Positions 1 to 9,474 of a stretch of DNA of 64,000 nucleotides are shown in pieces (the first letter of the stretch is position 1; every line of letters begins with the position of its first letter). The DNA is from Chloroflexota bacterium. GTDB taxonomy: Bacteria; Chloroflexota; Anaerolineae; Anaerolineales; Anaerolineaceae. A model generated the notes under the pieces. It was not told the DNA's origin. It was given only the letters and a program-made list of their open reading frames with translations, and ran no database searches. Made by a program: the position numbers and the translations under genes. The DNA is taken from the NCBI GenBank assembly GCA_012522475.1, contig JAAYKH010000061.1:55559-119558 (forward strand), read 5' to 3'.

Positions 1-1
1 A

Positions 2-1225
2 AGTCAGATTGAACAAATAGAAGGGTTAGAAATATCTGCGATTGCTGATATTGCAACTGACAAAGCTGTTTCAGCATTTCTAAATGCCGGCGTAGATGAA
101 AAAACAATAATTACTAATGAAAAAAAGATAAATCTCATTCAAGATCAAATTGAATCCAAAAAGCGTATCGTTACCCAACACGCTCAATTAATTCCTGAAA
201 TTCCGAATATCGATGTAATCGTTGAGGCAACTGGGGTGCCAGAAATTGGGGCGGAAATTTGCCATAAAGCCTTGCTTGAGGGGAAGCATGTGGTGAACAT
301 GAACGTTGAATCGGATGTTGTTGTTGGTTATTATCTTAATCGCATAGCGAAAGCTTCAGGATTAATTTACACATTAATCTCTGGTGATGAACCAGGTTCT
401 ATTAAAGAGTTATTTGATTTTGGAAGTATTTTGGGATTTGATATTGTTTGTGTTGGTAAGGGAAAGAACAACATTTTGGATGTTACCGCCACTCCTGATT
501 CTGTAAAACAGCTTGCAAAGACTAAAAAAATGAATCCGAAAATGTTGGCATCTTTTGTTGACGGTACAAAAACGATGGCTGAATTAACGTCAATTGCCAA
601 TGGCATCGGTTACCCGCCCGACAAAAGGGGCGCACATGGTCCTGAAGTGCTCGTTAAAGACCTTTCTAAAACATTTATTCCTAAAGAATTTGGTGGAATT
701 CTAAACAATAAATATGTTGTTGACTTTGCTGTTGGCAACGATGTCGCCCCAGGAGTCTTCATAATTGTTACATCAGATCATCCTGTAATTTTGGACGATA
801 TGAGATATTTAAATAATAAACATGGGTTTGGTAACTTTTGGAGTATTTATCGCCCATATCATTTATGCAATCTAGAGGCACCAATATCGATCCTTCGAGC
901 AGTTTTCAATCATGAAGCAACATTGGCAACCTATAAGAAGCCTGTCGCAGAATTAATTTCGATTGCTAAACGTGATCTAAATGAAGGTGAATTAATTGAT
1001 CAAATTGGTGGCTACACCGTTTACGGAACCATCGAGAATGCTGAAACCGCCCATGAAGAAGGATTTGTTCCATTGGGCTTAATTGAAGGTGCAAGAGTAA
1101 AAAAGAAGATCATTAAGGGTAATCCTATTCATTTTTCTGATATTAGCATAAATACTCAACAATCCATCTTTCACTTACGAATGCTGCAAGACAAAATGTT
1201 AGGATTAAAATGCCCTGTGCAATGA
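2..1225 (+). CDS. SAF-domain / homoserine dehydrogenase-like NAD(P)-dependent oxidoreductase, 5' truncated by window edge
   Basis: Reading frame of ORF 236..1225 stays open to base 2 (...SQIEQIEGLEISAIADIATDKAV...IDVIVEATGVPEIGAEICHKALLEGKHVVNMNVE...), typical of homoserine-dehydrogenase-like Rossmann proteins with a C-terminal SAF region. Confidence 0.75.
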   Translation, partial: SQIEQIEGLEISAIADIATDKAVSAFLNAGVDEKTIITNEKKINLIQDQIESKKRIVTQHAQLIPEIPNIDVIVEATGVPEIGAEICHKALLEGKHVVNMNVESDVVVGYYLNRIAKASGLIYTLISGDEPGSIKELFDFGSILGFDIVCVGKGKNNILDVTATPDSVKQLAKTKKMNPKMLASFVDGTKTMAELTSIANGIGYPPDKRGAHGPEVLVKDLSKTFIPKEFGGILNNKYVVDFAVGNDVAPGVFIIVTSDHPVILDDMRYLNNKHGFGNFWSIYRPYHLCNLEAPISILRAVFNHEATLATYKKPVAELISIAKRDLNEGELIDQIGGYTVYGTIENAETAHEEGFVPLGLIEGARVKKKIIKGNPIHFSDISINTQQSIFHLRMLQDKMLGLKCPVQ

Positions 1226-1782
1226 CAGTGGCACGAATACACGCTTTCAGTTCAATTAGAACCATCGATTTTCAGAATTGATGCTTACTGAAACAGCGAC
1301 CGGCTGAATTGCAGTATTAGCAATCTAAAAAAGACAAAATCAAAAACAATCTCGCCTCAGTATCTAGCGATATTTCAATTGATTATTGTCTTTTTTGGTT
1401 AATAAATTTTGAAATGACTGCATCTATGACAAAATAGTTAATAAATTTGCCAATTGTCAGCAGCGTGAATTTTCCATACATTAGTAAAAGAATGACTCGC
1501 AGCATCATGCCAACAGTCAGCAGGCCAATAAAAGGACATGACCATGCTCTATGCGAGGTGAGATGATATTTAATCCAAGCATCTTCCCATAACGCCAGAC
1601 GGATTGTCTCATTTGTGGTTTCATTCAACGTCGATAGGCGATCGTGCTGCATGCTCGCATGTGGCTCTCATAGGAATATTGTCATTCACACATTGCTTAT
1701 TGGGAAGTTTTCTACAAGTCGTTTATAATTCAAATATCCTTTTTGATTTATGTGTCAAGAATGGCGAAAGTTGGGTGACCCT

Positions 1783-3078
1783 ATGTTAAAAGTTGCTGTA
1801 TTGGGTGGGGGATCAACCTACACCCCAGAGTTAATCCAGGGTTTTTTTCAGCACCAGGGTGACTTCCCCCTGGATGAGCTATGGCTGATGGATGTTGATC
1901 AGGAGCGTTTAACCATTGTTGGCAATTTTATTAAGAAAATTGCTTCTGCGCATGGAGCTCATTTTGATATCATACTCAGTAATGAACAGAAGCCAACCAT
2001 CGAAAATGCGAATTATGTCATCACTCAGCTCCGTGTTGGGCAGATGGAAACCCGTCAGGCGGATGAATACCTGGGGAAGCGGCATGGATTAATTGGGCAG
2101 GAGACCACTGGTGTTGGTGGTATGGCAAATGCACTCCGAGCAATTCCCGTTGTCCTGGATATTGCACGCGATATTCAGGACTATGCACCTGAAGCCCTTT
2201 TGGTGAATTTCACGAACCCGGCAGGTTTGGTCACGGAAGCAGTTACACGTTATGCTCCGGAAATTCAAACCGTGGGTGTTTGTAATGTCGCTGTCACAAT
2301 TAAAATGGAAATCATTGATTACCTTAAGAAACACTTGAATTGCTCAATTGATCCTGAGCATGTGCAAATTGATTGTTTAGGGTTGAATCATTTAACCTGG
2401 TTTTATGGATTAAAAATCGATGGCAAAGATTATTGGCCAGAAGTAATGCGCGCGATTATTCATAAATTCTCTGCCGAGGAAGACCCCTTATTCGACATTC
2501 AGACATTGAATAACCTGAAAATGTTTCCTAACTATTATTTACAATACTACTACTACACTGATAAGATGCTAGCGCTGCAGGAACAATGGCCGCCCTCAAG
2601 AGCTGAAGAAGTAACGAAAATTGAGACTGACCTCCTCAGGCAATTCCAGGAAAAGAGCCGCACTGAACTCCCCAAGGATATGACTAAACGCGGTGGTTCT
2701 TATTACTCAACTGTTGCAACAAAGCTGCTTAACGCACATTTTAATGATCTTCACCAAATTCAGGTGTTGAATGTGCCTCATAACGGTGCAGTGCCCGGTT
2801 GGAATAAAGATTGGGTACTTGAAATGCCCTGTGAAGTCTCAGCTTTGGGCGTGCAACCCTTACCAACCAGCCCTCTTCCGCCAGTGTGTGAAGGCTTACT
2901 CGCGCAGGTAAAAGCTTATGAAATTTTAACAGTTGAAGCTGCGGTAAAGGGGGATTATCAAGCAGCTTACCAGGCGCTCCTTGCCCACCCTTTGGGGCCG
3001 CCCGCTGACCGGATTCAAACCGTCCTTGATGATATGCTGAAAACAAATCGTAACTACCTGCCCAAATTCTTTGATTGA
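1783..3078 (+). CDS. Glycoside hydrolase family 4 (6-phospho-beta-glucosidase/alpha-glucosidase-like)
   Basis: MLKVAVLGGGSTYTPELI N-terminal NAD-binding motif, NFTNPAG, GVCNV and GLNHLTW motifs of GH4; ATG at 1783 preferred over 1750. Confidence 0.88.
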   Translation: MLKVAVLGGGSTYTPELIQGFFQHQGDFPLDELWLMDVDQERLTIVGNFIKKIASAHGAHFDIILSNEQKPTIENANYVITQLRVGQMETRQADEYLGKRHGLIGQETTGVGGMANALRAIPVVLDIARDIQDYAPEALLVNFTNPAGLVTEAVTRYAPEIQTVGVCNVAVTIKMEIIDYLKKHLNCSIDPEHVQIDCLGLNHLTWFYGLKIDGKDYWPEVMRAIIHKFSAEEDPLFDIQTLNNLKMFPNYYLQYYYYTDKMLALQEQWPPSRAEEVTKIETDLLRQFQEKSRTELPKDMTKRGGSYYSTVATKLLNAHFNDLHQIQVLNVPHNGAVPGWNKDWVLEMPCEVSALGVQPLPTSPLPPVCEGLLAQVKAYEILTVEAAVKGDYQAAYQALLAHPLGPPADRIQTVLDDMLKTNRNYLPKFFD

Positions 3079-3102
3079 AAATCGCTCGCACGGAGGTGAA
3101 TA

Positions 3103-4104
3103 ATGAAAAAACATCAAAATCCTCACGGCTTTCTTTTAGGCGTGGACGTGGGTTCCAGTAAAACCCATGCGTTGATCACAGATACTTCAGGCAAGGCTCT
3201 CGGGCTTGGTATTGCAGGTTGCGGAAATTACGAGGTAGTCGGTTTGGAGGGGTTCAAATATGCCATACAAACCGCTGCCCAAAATGCCTGCAAGCAGGCA
3301 AGCGTTCACTATCAAGATGTTTTGGGGATGGGGTTAGGTATCGCAGGTTATGACTGGCCATCCCAAGATAAGTTAATGATTGAAACCATTGAGGCCTTGG
3401 GGGTTGGGTGCCCGTATCACTATGTCAACGATGTGGAACTTGGGTTGATTGCGGGTTCATCTTCAGGCTGGGGCATTGCAGTGGATGCAGGCGCAGGTAA
3501 TAACGTCCGTGGAAAAGATCAGACGGGCAAAATTGGCCGCATTACCGGTAATAGTGTTTATTCCGGTGAAATTGGCGGTGGTGGTGAAATGGTATGGCTG
3601 GCCCAGGTAGGCGTCACACACGCCTGGACGCAACGCGGACCAAAAACAGCTTTAACCCAGGCTTTAATTTCATTTGCTGAAGTAAATAGCGAATTTGAGT
3701 TAATCCAGGGTTTGGCCACCAGACAAATCCATTTGCCCCCAACGTTAGCCGAGACTGTTTTTCAAATCGCTAATGAAGGTGATCAGTTAGCCCAAGAAAT
3801 CATTAATACGTCAGCACGCGAGTTAGCACTGAATGTCAATGCTGTGATTAAGCAATTAGGGTTTGAGGGTCATACATTTGACCTTGTTCTGATTGGCAGT
3901 ATCTTTCAATCTGGTGACATATATCTCAATCCGTTCAGCGAAATCGTACATTCATTTGCGCCTAACGCAAGGCTGGTGCAATTGTCCACCCCGCCCGTTG
4001 CAGGATCAATTTTACTGGCAGCACAAACCGCTGGCATTCATCCCAATACAATCAAAGAGACGTTGGTCGACTCTATCAGTGATTTATCACTCACTGACGA
4101 ATAA
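3103..4104 (+). CDS. BadF/BadG/BcrA/BcrD-type ATPase, N-acetylglucosamine kinase-like
   Basis: LLGVDVGSSKTHALITD phosphate-1 motif; RBS ggaggtg upstream; follows the GH4 gene. Confidence 0.82.
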   Translation: MKKHQNPHGFLLGVDVGSSKTHALITDTSGKALGLGIAGCGNYEVVGLEGFKYAIQTAAQNACKQASVHYQDVLGMGLGIAGYDWPSQDKLMIETIEALGVGCPYHYVNDVELGLIAGSSSGWGIAVDAGAGNNVRGKDQTGKIGRITGNSVYSGEIGGGGEMVWLAQVGVTHAWTQRGPKTALTQALISFAEVNSEFELIQGLATRQIHLPPTLAETVFQIANEGDQLAQEIINTSARELALNVNAVIKQLGFEGHTFDLVLIGSIFQSGDIYLNPFSEIVHSFAPNARLVQLSTPPVAGSILLAAQTAGIHPNTIKETLVDSISDLSLTDE

Positions 4105-4216
4105 ACTTTTAAAGCCGAAATACAGACAAACAACTTACGATTATCAATTGACATTAGGTCAACCAATGTTATGATATTAAATTAATCACGAGTTTTTCAC
4201 CAAAAGGAGATGTTCA

Positions 4217-5524
4217 ATGTCTGAATTAGCTTTGCTGGGCGGCCAACCGGTGCGAAGCGAACCCTATCCGCGCTGGCCGGTTTTTGATGATGCTGAAATT
4301 CAATCCATTACAAAAACGGTTTTATCAGGCCGCTGGGGAGGATCACCTCACCCTGGGCCAAATACAGTTGAGTTTGCAACGAAGTTTTCTGAACTTATTG
4401 GTGGTGGAATCGCTGTGCCCATGATCAATGGAACCATTACCATGGAGGTTGCTTTACGAGCTGCAGGGATTGGTTGGGGTGATAAGGTAATCGTCCCTGC
4501 TTACACCTTTCAAGCCACTGCTGCAGCACCAATGGCAGCAGGCGCAATCCCAGTAATTGTCGACATCAGTCCAGATAGTTATTGCATTGACCCTATCGCT
4601 GTTGAACGGGCGATCACCTCAAAAACCAAAGCTATCATTGTTGTTCATATTGCTGCCCAAATGGCAGATATGGATGCAGTTATGGACATCGCCAAAGCCC
4701 ACAATTTGATCGTTATCGAAGATGCTGCCCACGCGCATGGTGCCTGTTGGCGAGGAATGGGTTCCGGCACCATTGGTGATTTTGGCTCCTTCAGTTTACA
4801 TTCCGCAAAAATTATCACAACAGGCGAGGGTGGTGTTTTACTCTGCAAAGACGAAGAAATGGCAGAACTGGCCGCCAGTATTATTGATTGCGGCCGCGCA
4901 AAAGATCCCGAAAAAGTGAACTTTACCATGGGCGTCAATTATCGATGGTCTGAATTGCATGCTGCTCTTGGATTGGTTGCCTTAGAACGCTTCCCGGAAC
5001 AAATGGCTCAACGGTCGCAAATGGCTGATTATTTAGAAGAATGCCTGAGTGAAATACCGGGCATCCGCCTGCTAAAACGCGATCCCAGGCTGACCCGTCG
5101 TAGCCTGTACCGCTATATCTTCAATATTGACACAGAGCATTTTGGCTGCAACAACGACACTTTTAGCTTTGCCATGGTCGCTGAAGGAATCCCCTTTGAT
5201 ACGGGATACCCGCCTATGCACCGTTATCACCTCTTCCAGCCTCAGCTATCTAAACTCGCCGTACCTGCAGCATTTCCAGAATTTTTTGACTTTGATGCCA
5301 TGTCTTTCCCGGTAACTGAAACCGCATCTGAAAAAGAATCGATTTGGATGAGTGAATCGATCTTCAGATCGGGTCGACAAGGGATTGAAGACCTCGTGCG
5401 TGGAATTCAAAAGTTAGAACGAAACCGTGACAAATTACCGCAAATCGCTGAGGACTATGCAGTACAAGTTGAAACAATTAATCAAAACACCAAGATGCTT
5501 AAACGAGGTGTCAAAAAAGCCTGA
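4217..5524 (+). CDS. DegT/DnrJ/EryC1/StrS family PLP aminotransferase
   Basis: PAYTFQATAAAPMAAGAIPVIVDI, EDAAHAHGA, SFSLHSAKIITTGEGG (PLP lysine motif); aaggag RBS. Confidence 0.88.
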   Translation: MSELALLGGQPVRSEPYPRWPVFDDAEIQSITKTVLSGRWGGSPHPGPNTVEFATKFSELIGGGIAVPMINGTITMEVALRAAGIGWGDKVIVPAYTFQATAAAPMAAGAIPVIVDISPDSYCIDPIAVERAITSKTKAIIVVHIAAQMADMDAVMDIAKAHNLIVIEDAAHAHGACWRGMGSGTIGDFGSFSLHSAKIITTGEGGVLLCKDEEMAELAASIIDCGRAKDPEKVNFTMGVNYRWSELHAALGLVALERFPEQMAQRSQMADYLEECLSEIPGIRLLKRDPRLTRRSLYRYIFNIDTEHFGCNNDTFSFAMVAEGIPFDTGYPPMHRYHLFQPQLSKLAVPAAFPEFFDFDAMSFPVTETASEKESIWMSESIFRSGRQGIEDLVRGIQKLERNRDKLPQIAEDYAVQVETINQNTKMLKRGVKKA

Positions 5525-5567
5525 AACCGTTAAAGTTCATTCAGCAAAAACCTGAGGTTAGCAAGTC

Positions 5568-7274
5568 TCACCAACCCAGAGCGCACCCGTCTTTGCGAGG
5601 ATCGCTCCCACCGATCAGAACGCCGGTTTCAATGTTTCTTTGGATGACCTGACCACCACCGAACATTTGGCGCTGTCGGCCTTGAATGGGCGAGATACGA
5701 TGTCCCTTTTCTCTTAATGCAGCCATTGCACTGAAATCGAAGCCCTTTTCTAAAAAGACCTCTCCCCCGGGTTCGGCAGCGCCTACACCAACCCCATCGT
5801 TGACATTCAAACAAAATCGGGGCATGTCAAGTGCTTGCTGGGGGTTGTGACCTAAGTCTACAAGGTTGGAGAGGACTTGCAGGTGGCCTTGGGGTTGCAT
5901 GAAACCGCCCATAACCCCGAAACTGGCGAATAATTCACCCTCTTTTGTGAGCATGCCGGGGATAATGGTGTGGTACGGTCTTTTGCCTCCTGCCAAAACG
6001 TTTGGATGAGCAGGGTCAAGCTCAAACAAGGCTGCCCTGTTTTGTAACAAGACACCCGTTCCCGGCACCACCAATCCGGCACCACCACCCATATACAAAC
6101 TATTGATCAGCGAACAAGCATTGCCGGCGCCATCAACAACACTAAGGTAGACAGTTTCATAACCTGAGGGTGATATTTTAACGGGCAGGTTTTTTATCGC
6201 TCGCTCTGATGCGATCATTTTAATGCGTTCCTGCAGATATGCGTGCGAAAAAAGATTTTCATAAGGGATGTCCACATGATAGGGGTCAGCCACCCATTGT
6301 AAGGCTTCAAGAAAACCCAGCCGCATACATTCAATCAGCGTATGCGTTCGCTCGATGAAGTCCATCGAAGACAGGTCAAATTCATTTGCCATTTTGGCAG
6401 CCATAATGGCTGCCAAGCCCTGCCCATTTGGGGGACATTCATATAAGCGAACACCCCGATAGTCTGCGTAGATTGGCTCAACCCATTCAGGGTCAAAGTC
6501 AGCGAAATCGGAAGGCTCAAGCCAGCCGCCATAGCGCTGCACGTGATCGCAAGCTTTTTGAGAAAAATCGCCACTATAAAAATAACTGCGACCTTCAGAT
6601 GCAATTTGCCGCATTGTCTCACTCAAACTGGTGAGTTTCATCATTTCACCCACCCGGGGTGGGCGGCCGTCAATTAAAAATTCATTTCCGCTGGGCTGTG
6701 AAGGCCCTGGGAATTGAAGATGTATGGGTTGGGTTGGATCATTATTAATCCTTAGCAATCGGTTGACCATCAAAGGCCAGCCCGACCCGATCAACTCTGT
6801 GACCGGAAAACCCTCTGCGGCATAGCGGATCGCTGGCGCCAGCACGTCCCCCAACGACAGCTGTCCGAATCGCCTCAACAATGCATCCCATGCGCCCACT
6901 GCTCCTGGCACACTCACGGCGTGACCGGTGAAGAGCGGATGTTGCTCATATCCTGCGGCGATTAATTCGTCAAGGTTGGCAGATTTTGCTGTTGGCCCAC
7001 TGCCATTGAGCGCGGATACCGTCTTCGTAGACGCATCCCAATACAAAACGAAACAGTCGCCGCCAATCCCGGTCGAGAAGGGTTCAACCACAGTTAACAT
7101 TGCAGCGACGGCGACGGCCGCATCTGCAGCTGTTCCCCCTGCCCGTAATACATCCAAACCAGCCAGGGATGCTAGCGGTTGACTCGAAGCCACCATCCCG
7201 TTTTGAGCGATAACATTGCTGCGCCTAGATCGAAATTCATAATCAAATTGCATTGAAAACTCCATTAATAACAA
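5568..7274 (-). CDS. Gamma-glutamyltransferase family protein (Ntn hydrolase)
   Basis: NGMVASSQPLASLAGLDVLRAGGTAADAAVA; putative autoprocessing Thr in ETVYLSVVDGAGNACSLINSLYMGGGAG; start may be 7253. Confidence 0.85.
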   Translation of the reverse strand: MLLMEFSMQFDYEFRSRRSNVIAQNGMVASSQPLASLAGLDVLRAGGTAADAAVAVAAMLTVVEPFSTGIGGDCFVLYWDASTKTVSALNGSGPTAKSANLDELIAAGYEQHPLFTGHAVSVPGAVGAWDALLRRFGQLSLGDVLAPAIRYAAEGFPVTELIGSGWPLMVNRLLRINNDPTQPIHLQFPGPSQPSGNEFLIDGRPPRVGEMMKLTSLSETMRQIASEGRSYFYSGDFSQKACDHVQRYGGWLEPSDFADFDPEWVEPIYADYRGVRLYECPPNGQGLAAIMAAKMANEFDLSSMDFIERTHTLIECMRLGFLEALQWVADPYHVDIPYENLFSHAYLQERIKMIASERAIKNLPVKISPSGYETVYLSVVDGAGNACSLINSLYMGGGAGLVVPGTGVLLQNRAALFELDPAHPNVLAGGKRPYHTIIPGMLTKEGELFASFGVMGGFMQPQGHLQVLSNLVDLGHNPQQALDMPRFCLNVNDGVGVGAAEPGGEVFLEKGFDFSAMAALREKGHRISPIQGRQRQMFGGGQVIQRNIETGVLIGGSDPRKDGCALGW

Positions 7275-7381
7275 TAAACGTTTTCCCGTTTCGGTTTATT
7301 CTGCGTAAGACAACACCAAGTTTACCATAAGGCGATAGTTGCCTTGGTTAAAACCTGTTTCAGGAGCTGGTCTTGAAAACA

Positions 7382-7420
7382 AAATATCCATCGCTTCCTT
7401 TCACAAAGCAATGGATATTT
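7382..7420 (-). terminator. Rho-independent-like terminator downstream of the DUF5320-like gene
   Basis: AAATATCCAT ... ATGGATATTT perfect inverted repeat followed on the minus strand by a T-rich tail (TTTTGTTTTC). Confidence 0.55.
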
Positions 7421-7452
7421 GTGATTATAGAGATCATTTGCAATTGTGGTTA

Positions 7453-7701
7453 TCAGTCCCCTTTGGTTTGATCAATCATCTGGTTAATTGTATCAAGACG
7501 TCTTTCCAAGAAGCGTTTCTCTGTTTCAAGGTCAGGCATTGTGTCGTACTGTCGGGGGAAAAACCCGCGATAGCCGCGTCCACCGCCGCGCCTTCCCCGA
7601 CGGAAGAAAAACGGACCGCGTTCATCGCCTTCAGCGCACGGCCCAAACCGTCTGCCGAAAGGTCCACGTCCATCAGGTCCAGTACCATCAAAACCGGGCA
7701 T
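7453..7701 (-). CDS. DUF5320-like Gly/Arg/Phe-rich small protein
   Basis: MPGFDGTGPDGRGPFGRRFGPCAEGDERGPFFFRRGRRGGGRGYRGF plus C-terminal coiled segment KRFLERRLDTINQMIDQ. Confidence 0.7.
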   Translation of the reverse strand: MPGFDGTGPDGRGPFGRRFGPCAEGDERGPFFFRRGRRGGGRGYRGFFPRQYDTMPDLETEKRFLERRLDTINQMIDQTKGD

Positions 7702-7738
7702 TTTAAAACTCCTTTCTCAAATTACGAACTTGTTGTTG

Positions 7739-8170
7739 CTAAGATTCTTTAACCTCAAAAACCTGTAGTATTTTTTCTATGCGAAATGTCGTATCTCTCA
7801 ATGAAGAGATAGCTCTTTCTAATGTGGCTTTGCCTTCCTCGGTGAGCGTGTATACCCGCTTAGGTGGACCCTGTGTTGTATCTGTATCCCATTCAGATTG
7901 GACCACCCCAAATTCTTCATAATCTCGCAAAATCCGGTAGACCAGGCTGGGGTTAATCCCGCTCAACCCGATATCCGCGAGTTTATCGATTAATCCATAA
8001 CCATGGAGTTTTTCGTGATCTAAAAAGATCAATAATGCCGGTTCAACCAGGCGGATATCCAGTAATGAGTAATCCCCCGCCCAGCGCCGACCTCTTCCAA
8101 GGCCGCGTCCGCGACCCCGCCCTCCTCCTCCGGCCATACGCGAGAATTCATTGATTTCACGTTCGCCCAT
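7739..8170 (-). CDS. PadR family transcriptional regulator with Gly/Arg-rich N-terminus
   Basis: PALLIFLDHEKLHGYGLIDKLADIGLSGINPSLVYRILRDYEEFGVVQSEWDTDTTQGPPKRVYTLTEEGKATL is a typical PadR wHTH. Confidence 0.88.
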   Translation of the reverse strand: MGEREINEFSRMAGGGGRGRGRGLGRGRRWAGDYSLLDIRLVEPALLIFLDHEKLHGYGLIDKLADIGLSGINPSLVYRILRDYEEFGVVQSEWDTDTTQGPPKRVYTLTEEGKATLERAISSLRDTTFRIEKILQVFEVKES

Positions 8171-8189
8171 CTTTACATTTCTCCTTTAG

Positions 8190-8212
8190 GTATATACTAG
8201 TATACTATATAC
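8190..8212. promoter_or_regulatory. Candidate PadR operator in the divergent intergenic region
   Basis: GTATATACTAGTATACTATATAC contains the perfect palindrome TATACTAGTATA, between padR (-) and the nifX-like gene (+). Confidence 0.45.
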
Positions 8213-8263
8213 ATAATGTCAATAGTGTGGCATAATTGTTTGTCTATAATAAAAGGAGTGAAC

Positions 8264-8599
8264 ATGTTATTAATGATTACCAGCCAGGATAAAGACTTAC
8301 AAAGTCAGCCAAACCCACAATTTGGACGCACCCCCTATTTCATCAAATACATTCTTGAGAATGATGACTGGGAAGCCTTGGAAAACGCCGCACAGAGCGA
8401 ATCCGGGGGGGCTGGCGTCGCTGCTTCACAATTCGTTATCAACAATCAAGCTTCGGCTGTTATCAGCGGGAGATTTGGCCCCAACGCCTATCATGCGCTC
8501 AAAGCTGCTGGGCTAGAATTGTGGACTTTTGAACCGGATTGTGTATCCGTAGAACAAGTCATTGAACAATACAAAAAAGGATTGTTAAAACGAGGATGA
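8264..8599 (+). CDS. NifX/NifB-family (dinitrogenase iron-molybdenum cofactor biosynthesis-like) protein
   Basis: LLMITSQDKDLQSQPNPQFGRTPYFIKY...VAASQFVINNQASAVISGRFGPNAYHALKAAGLELWTF; ATG 8264 with aaaggag upstream. Confidence 0.85.
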   Translation: MLLMITSQDKDLQSQPNPQFGRTPYFIKYILENDDWEALENAAQSESGGAGVAASQFVINNQASAVISGRFGPNAYHALKAAGLELWTFEPDCVSVEQVIEQYKKGLLKRG

Positions 8600-9474
8600 G
8601 TTCAATAAAAATTGCCATTGCCAGTGGAAAAGGTGGGACTGGCAAAACAATGATCGCGACCAGCTTGGCGGCCTCGCTGGCGGCTTCTAAAAAAGTTCAT
8701 CTCGTCGATTGTGATGTTGAGGCACCCAATTCGCATTTATTCCTCAAGCCTGAGATTTCAAAATCAACTCCGGCTGTTTTGAAAATTCCCCAGATCGATC
8801 TGGATGCATGTATTTTATGCGGTGCCTGTGTAGAGGCATGTCAATTTCATGCTCTGGCAATGATCGCAGATCAAATTTTGTTCTTTTCGCAACTTTGTCA
8901 TGGTTGCGGAGGCTGCTTTCATGCCTGCCCAACAAACGCGATCACTGAAGTTGACAAGGAGGTCGGAAAGCTAAATCAGGGCCAAATAGAGCATGGCGCC
9001 TCCCATGATTTTGGTGTGATGACAATTAGCGAAGCCATGCCCACCCCCATTATCTATCAGTTGAAAGCCTTGAACAGGGATTCGGCAGAAGTAATCCTTC
9101 TCGACACGCCTCCAGGGGCTTCGTGTGCTGTTGTCGCCACCATTTATGATGCAGATTATGTCGTGCTGGTCACCGAATCTACCCCGTTTGGCTTCCATGA
9201 CCTGAAAAAAGCACTCGGAATCATATCCAAAACAGGTGCGCCAGCAGGTGTCATTATTAATCGTGATGGCATTGGTGACGGACAGGTAGAGGCATACCTC
9301 AGCCAGACCCCTTATCCGGTCTTGATGAAAATTCCCTATCGTGTTGATATTGCAGAGGGTTTAGGTTCGGGAAAGCTTCTAACTGACATTGTTCCATCAT
9401 TAAGAACGGAATTTCTAAACCTTTTTGAAGTGATTACAGCAGCCATCAACACTCACAAAGGTAAAGCATGTTAA
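8596..9474 (+). CDS. Mrp/NBP35-type P-loop ATPase with ferredoxin (2x4Fe-4S) insert
   Basis: ASGKGGTGKTMIATSLAASLA Walker A; CILCGACVEACQFHAL and CHGCGGCFHACPTNAI cluster motifs. Confidence 0.9.
   Translation: MSSIKIAIASGKGGTGKTMIATSLAASLAASKKVHLVDCDVEAPNSHLFLKPEISKSTPAVLKIPQIDLDACILCGACVEACQFHALAMIADQILFFSQLCHGCGGCFHACPTNAITEVDKEVGKLNQGQIEHGASHDFGVMTISEAMPTPIIYQLKALNRDSAEVILLDTPPGASCAVVATIYDADYVVLVTESTPFGFHDLKKALGIISKTGAPAGVIINRDGIGDGQVEAYLSQTPYPVLMKIPYRVDIAEGLGSGKLLTDIVPSLRTEFLNLFEVITAAINTHKGKAC

Noticed and set aside
1383-1652. Minus-strand ORF of 89 aa
   Set aside because: No recognisable domain; hydrophobic tail likely reflects AT-rich DNA; no clear RBS. Not called as a CDS.
2741-3126. 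Antisense ORFs 2741..3091 and 2926..3126
   Set aside because: Overlap the strongly supported GH4 gene on the opposite strand and lack domain signatures.
7339-7752. Plus-strand ORFs opposite the DUF5320-like gene
   Set aside because: The minus-strand reading (MPGFDGTGPDGRGPFGRRFGPC) matches a known family; the plus ORFs are its complement.
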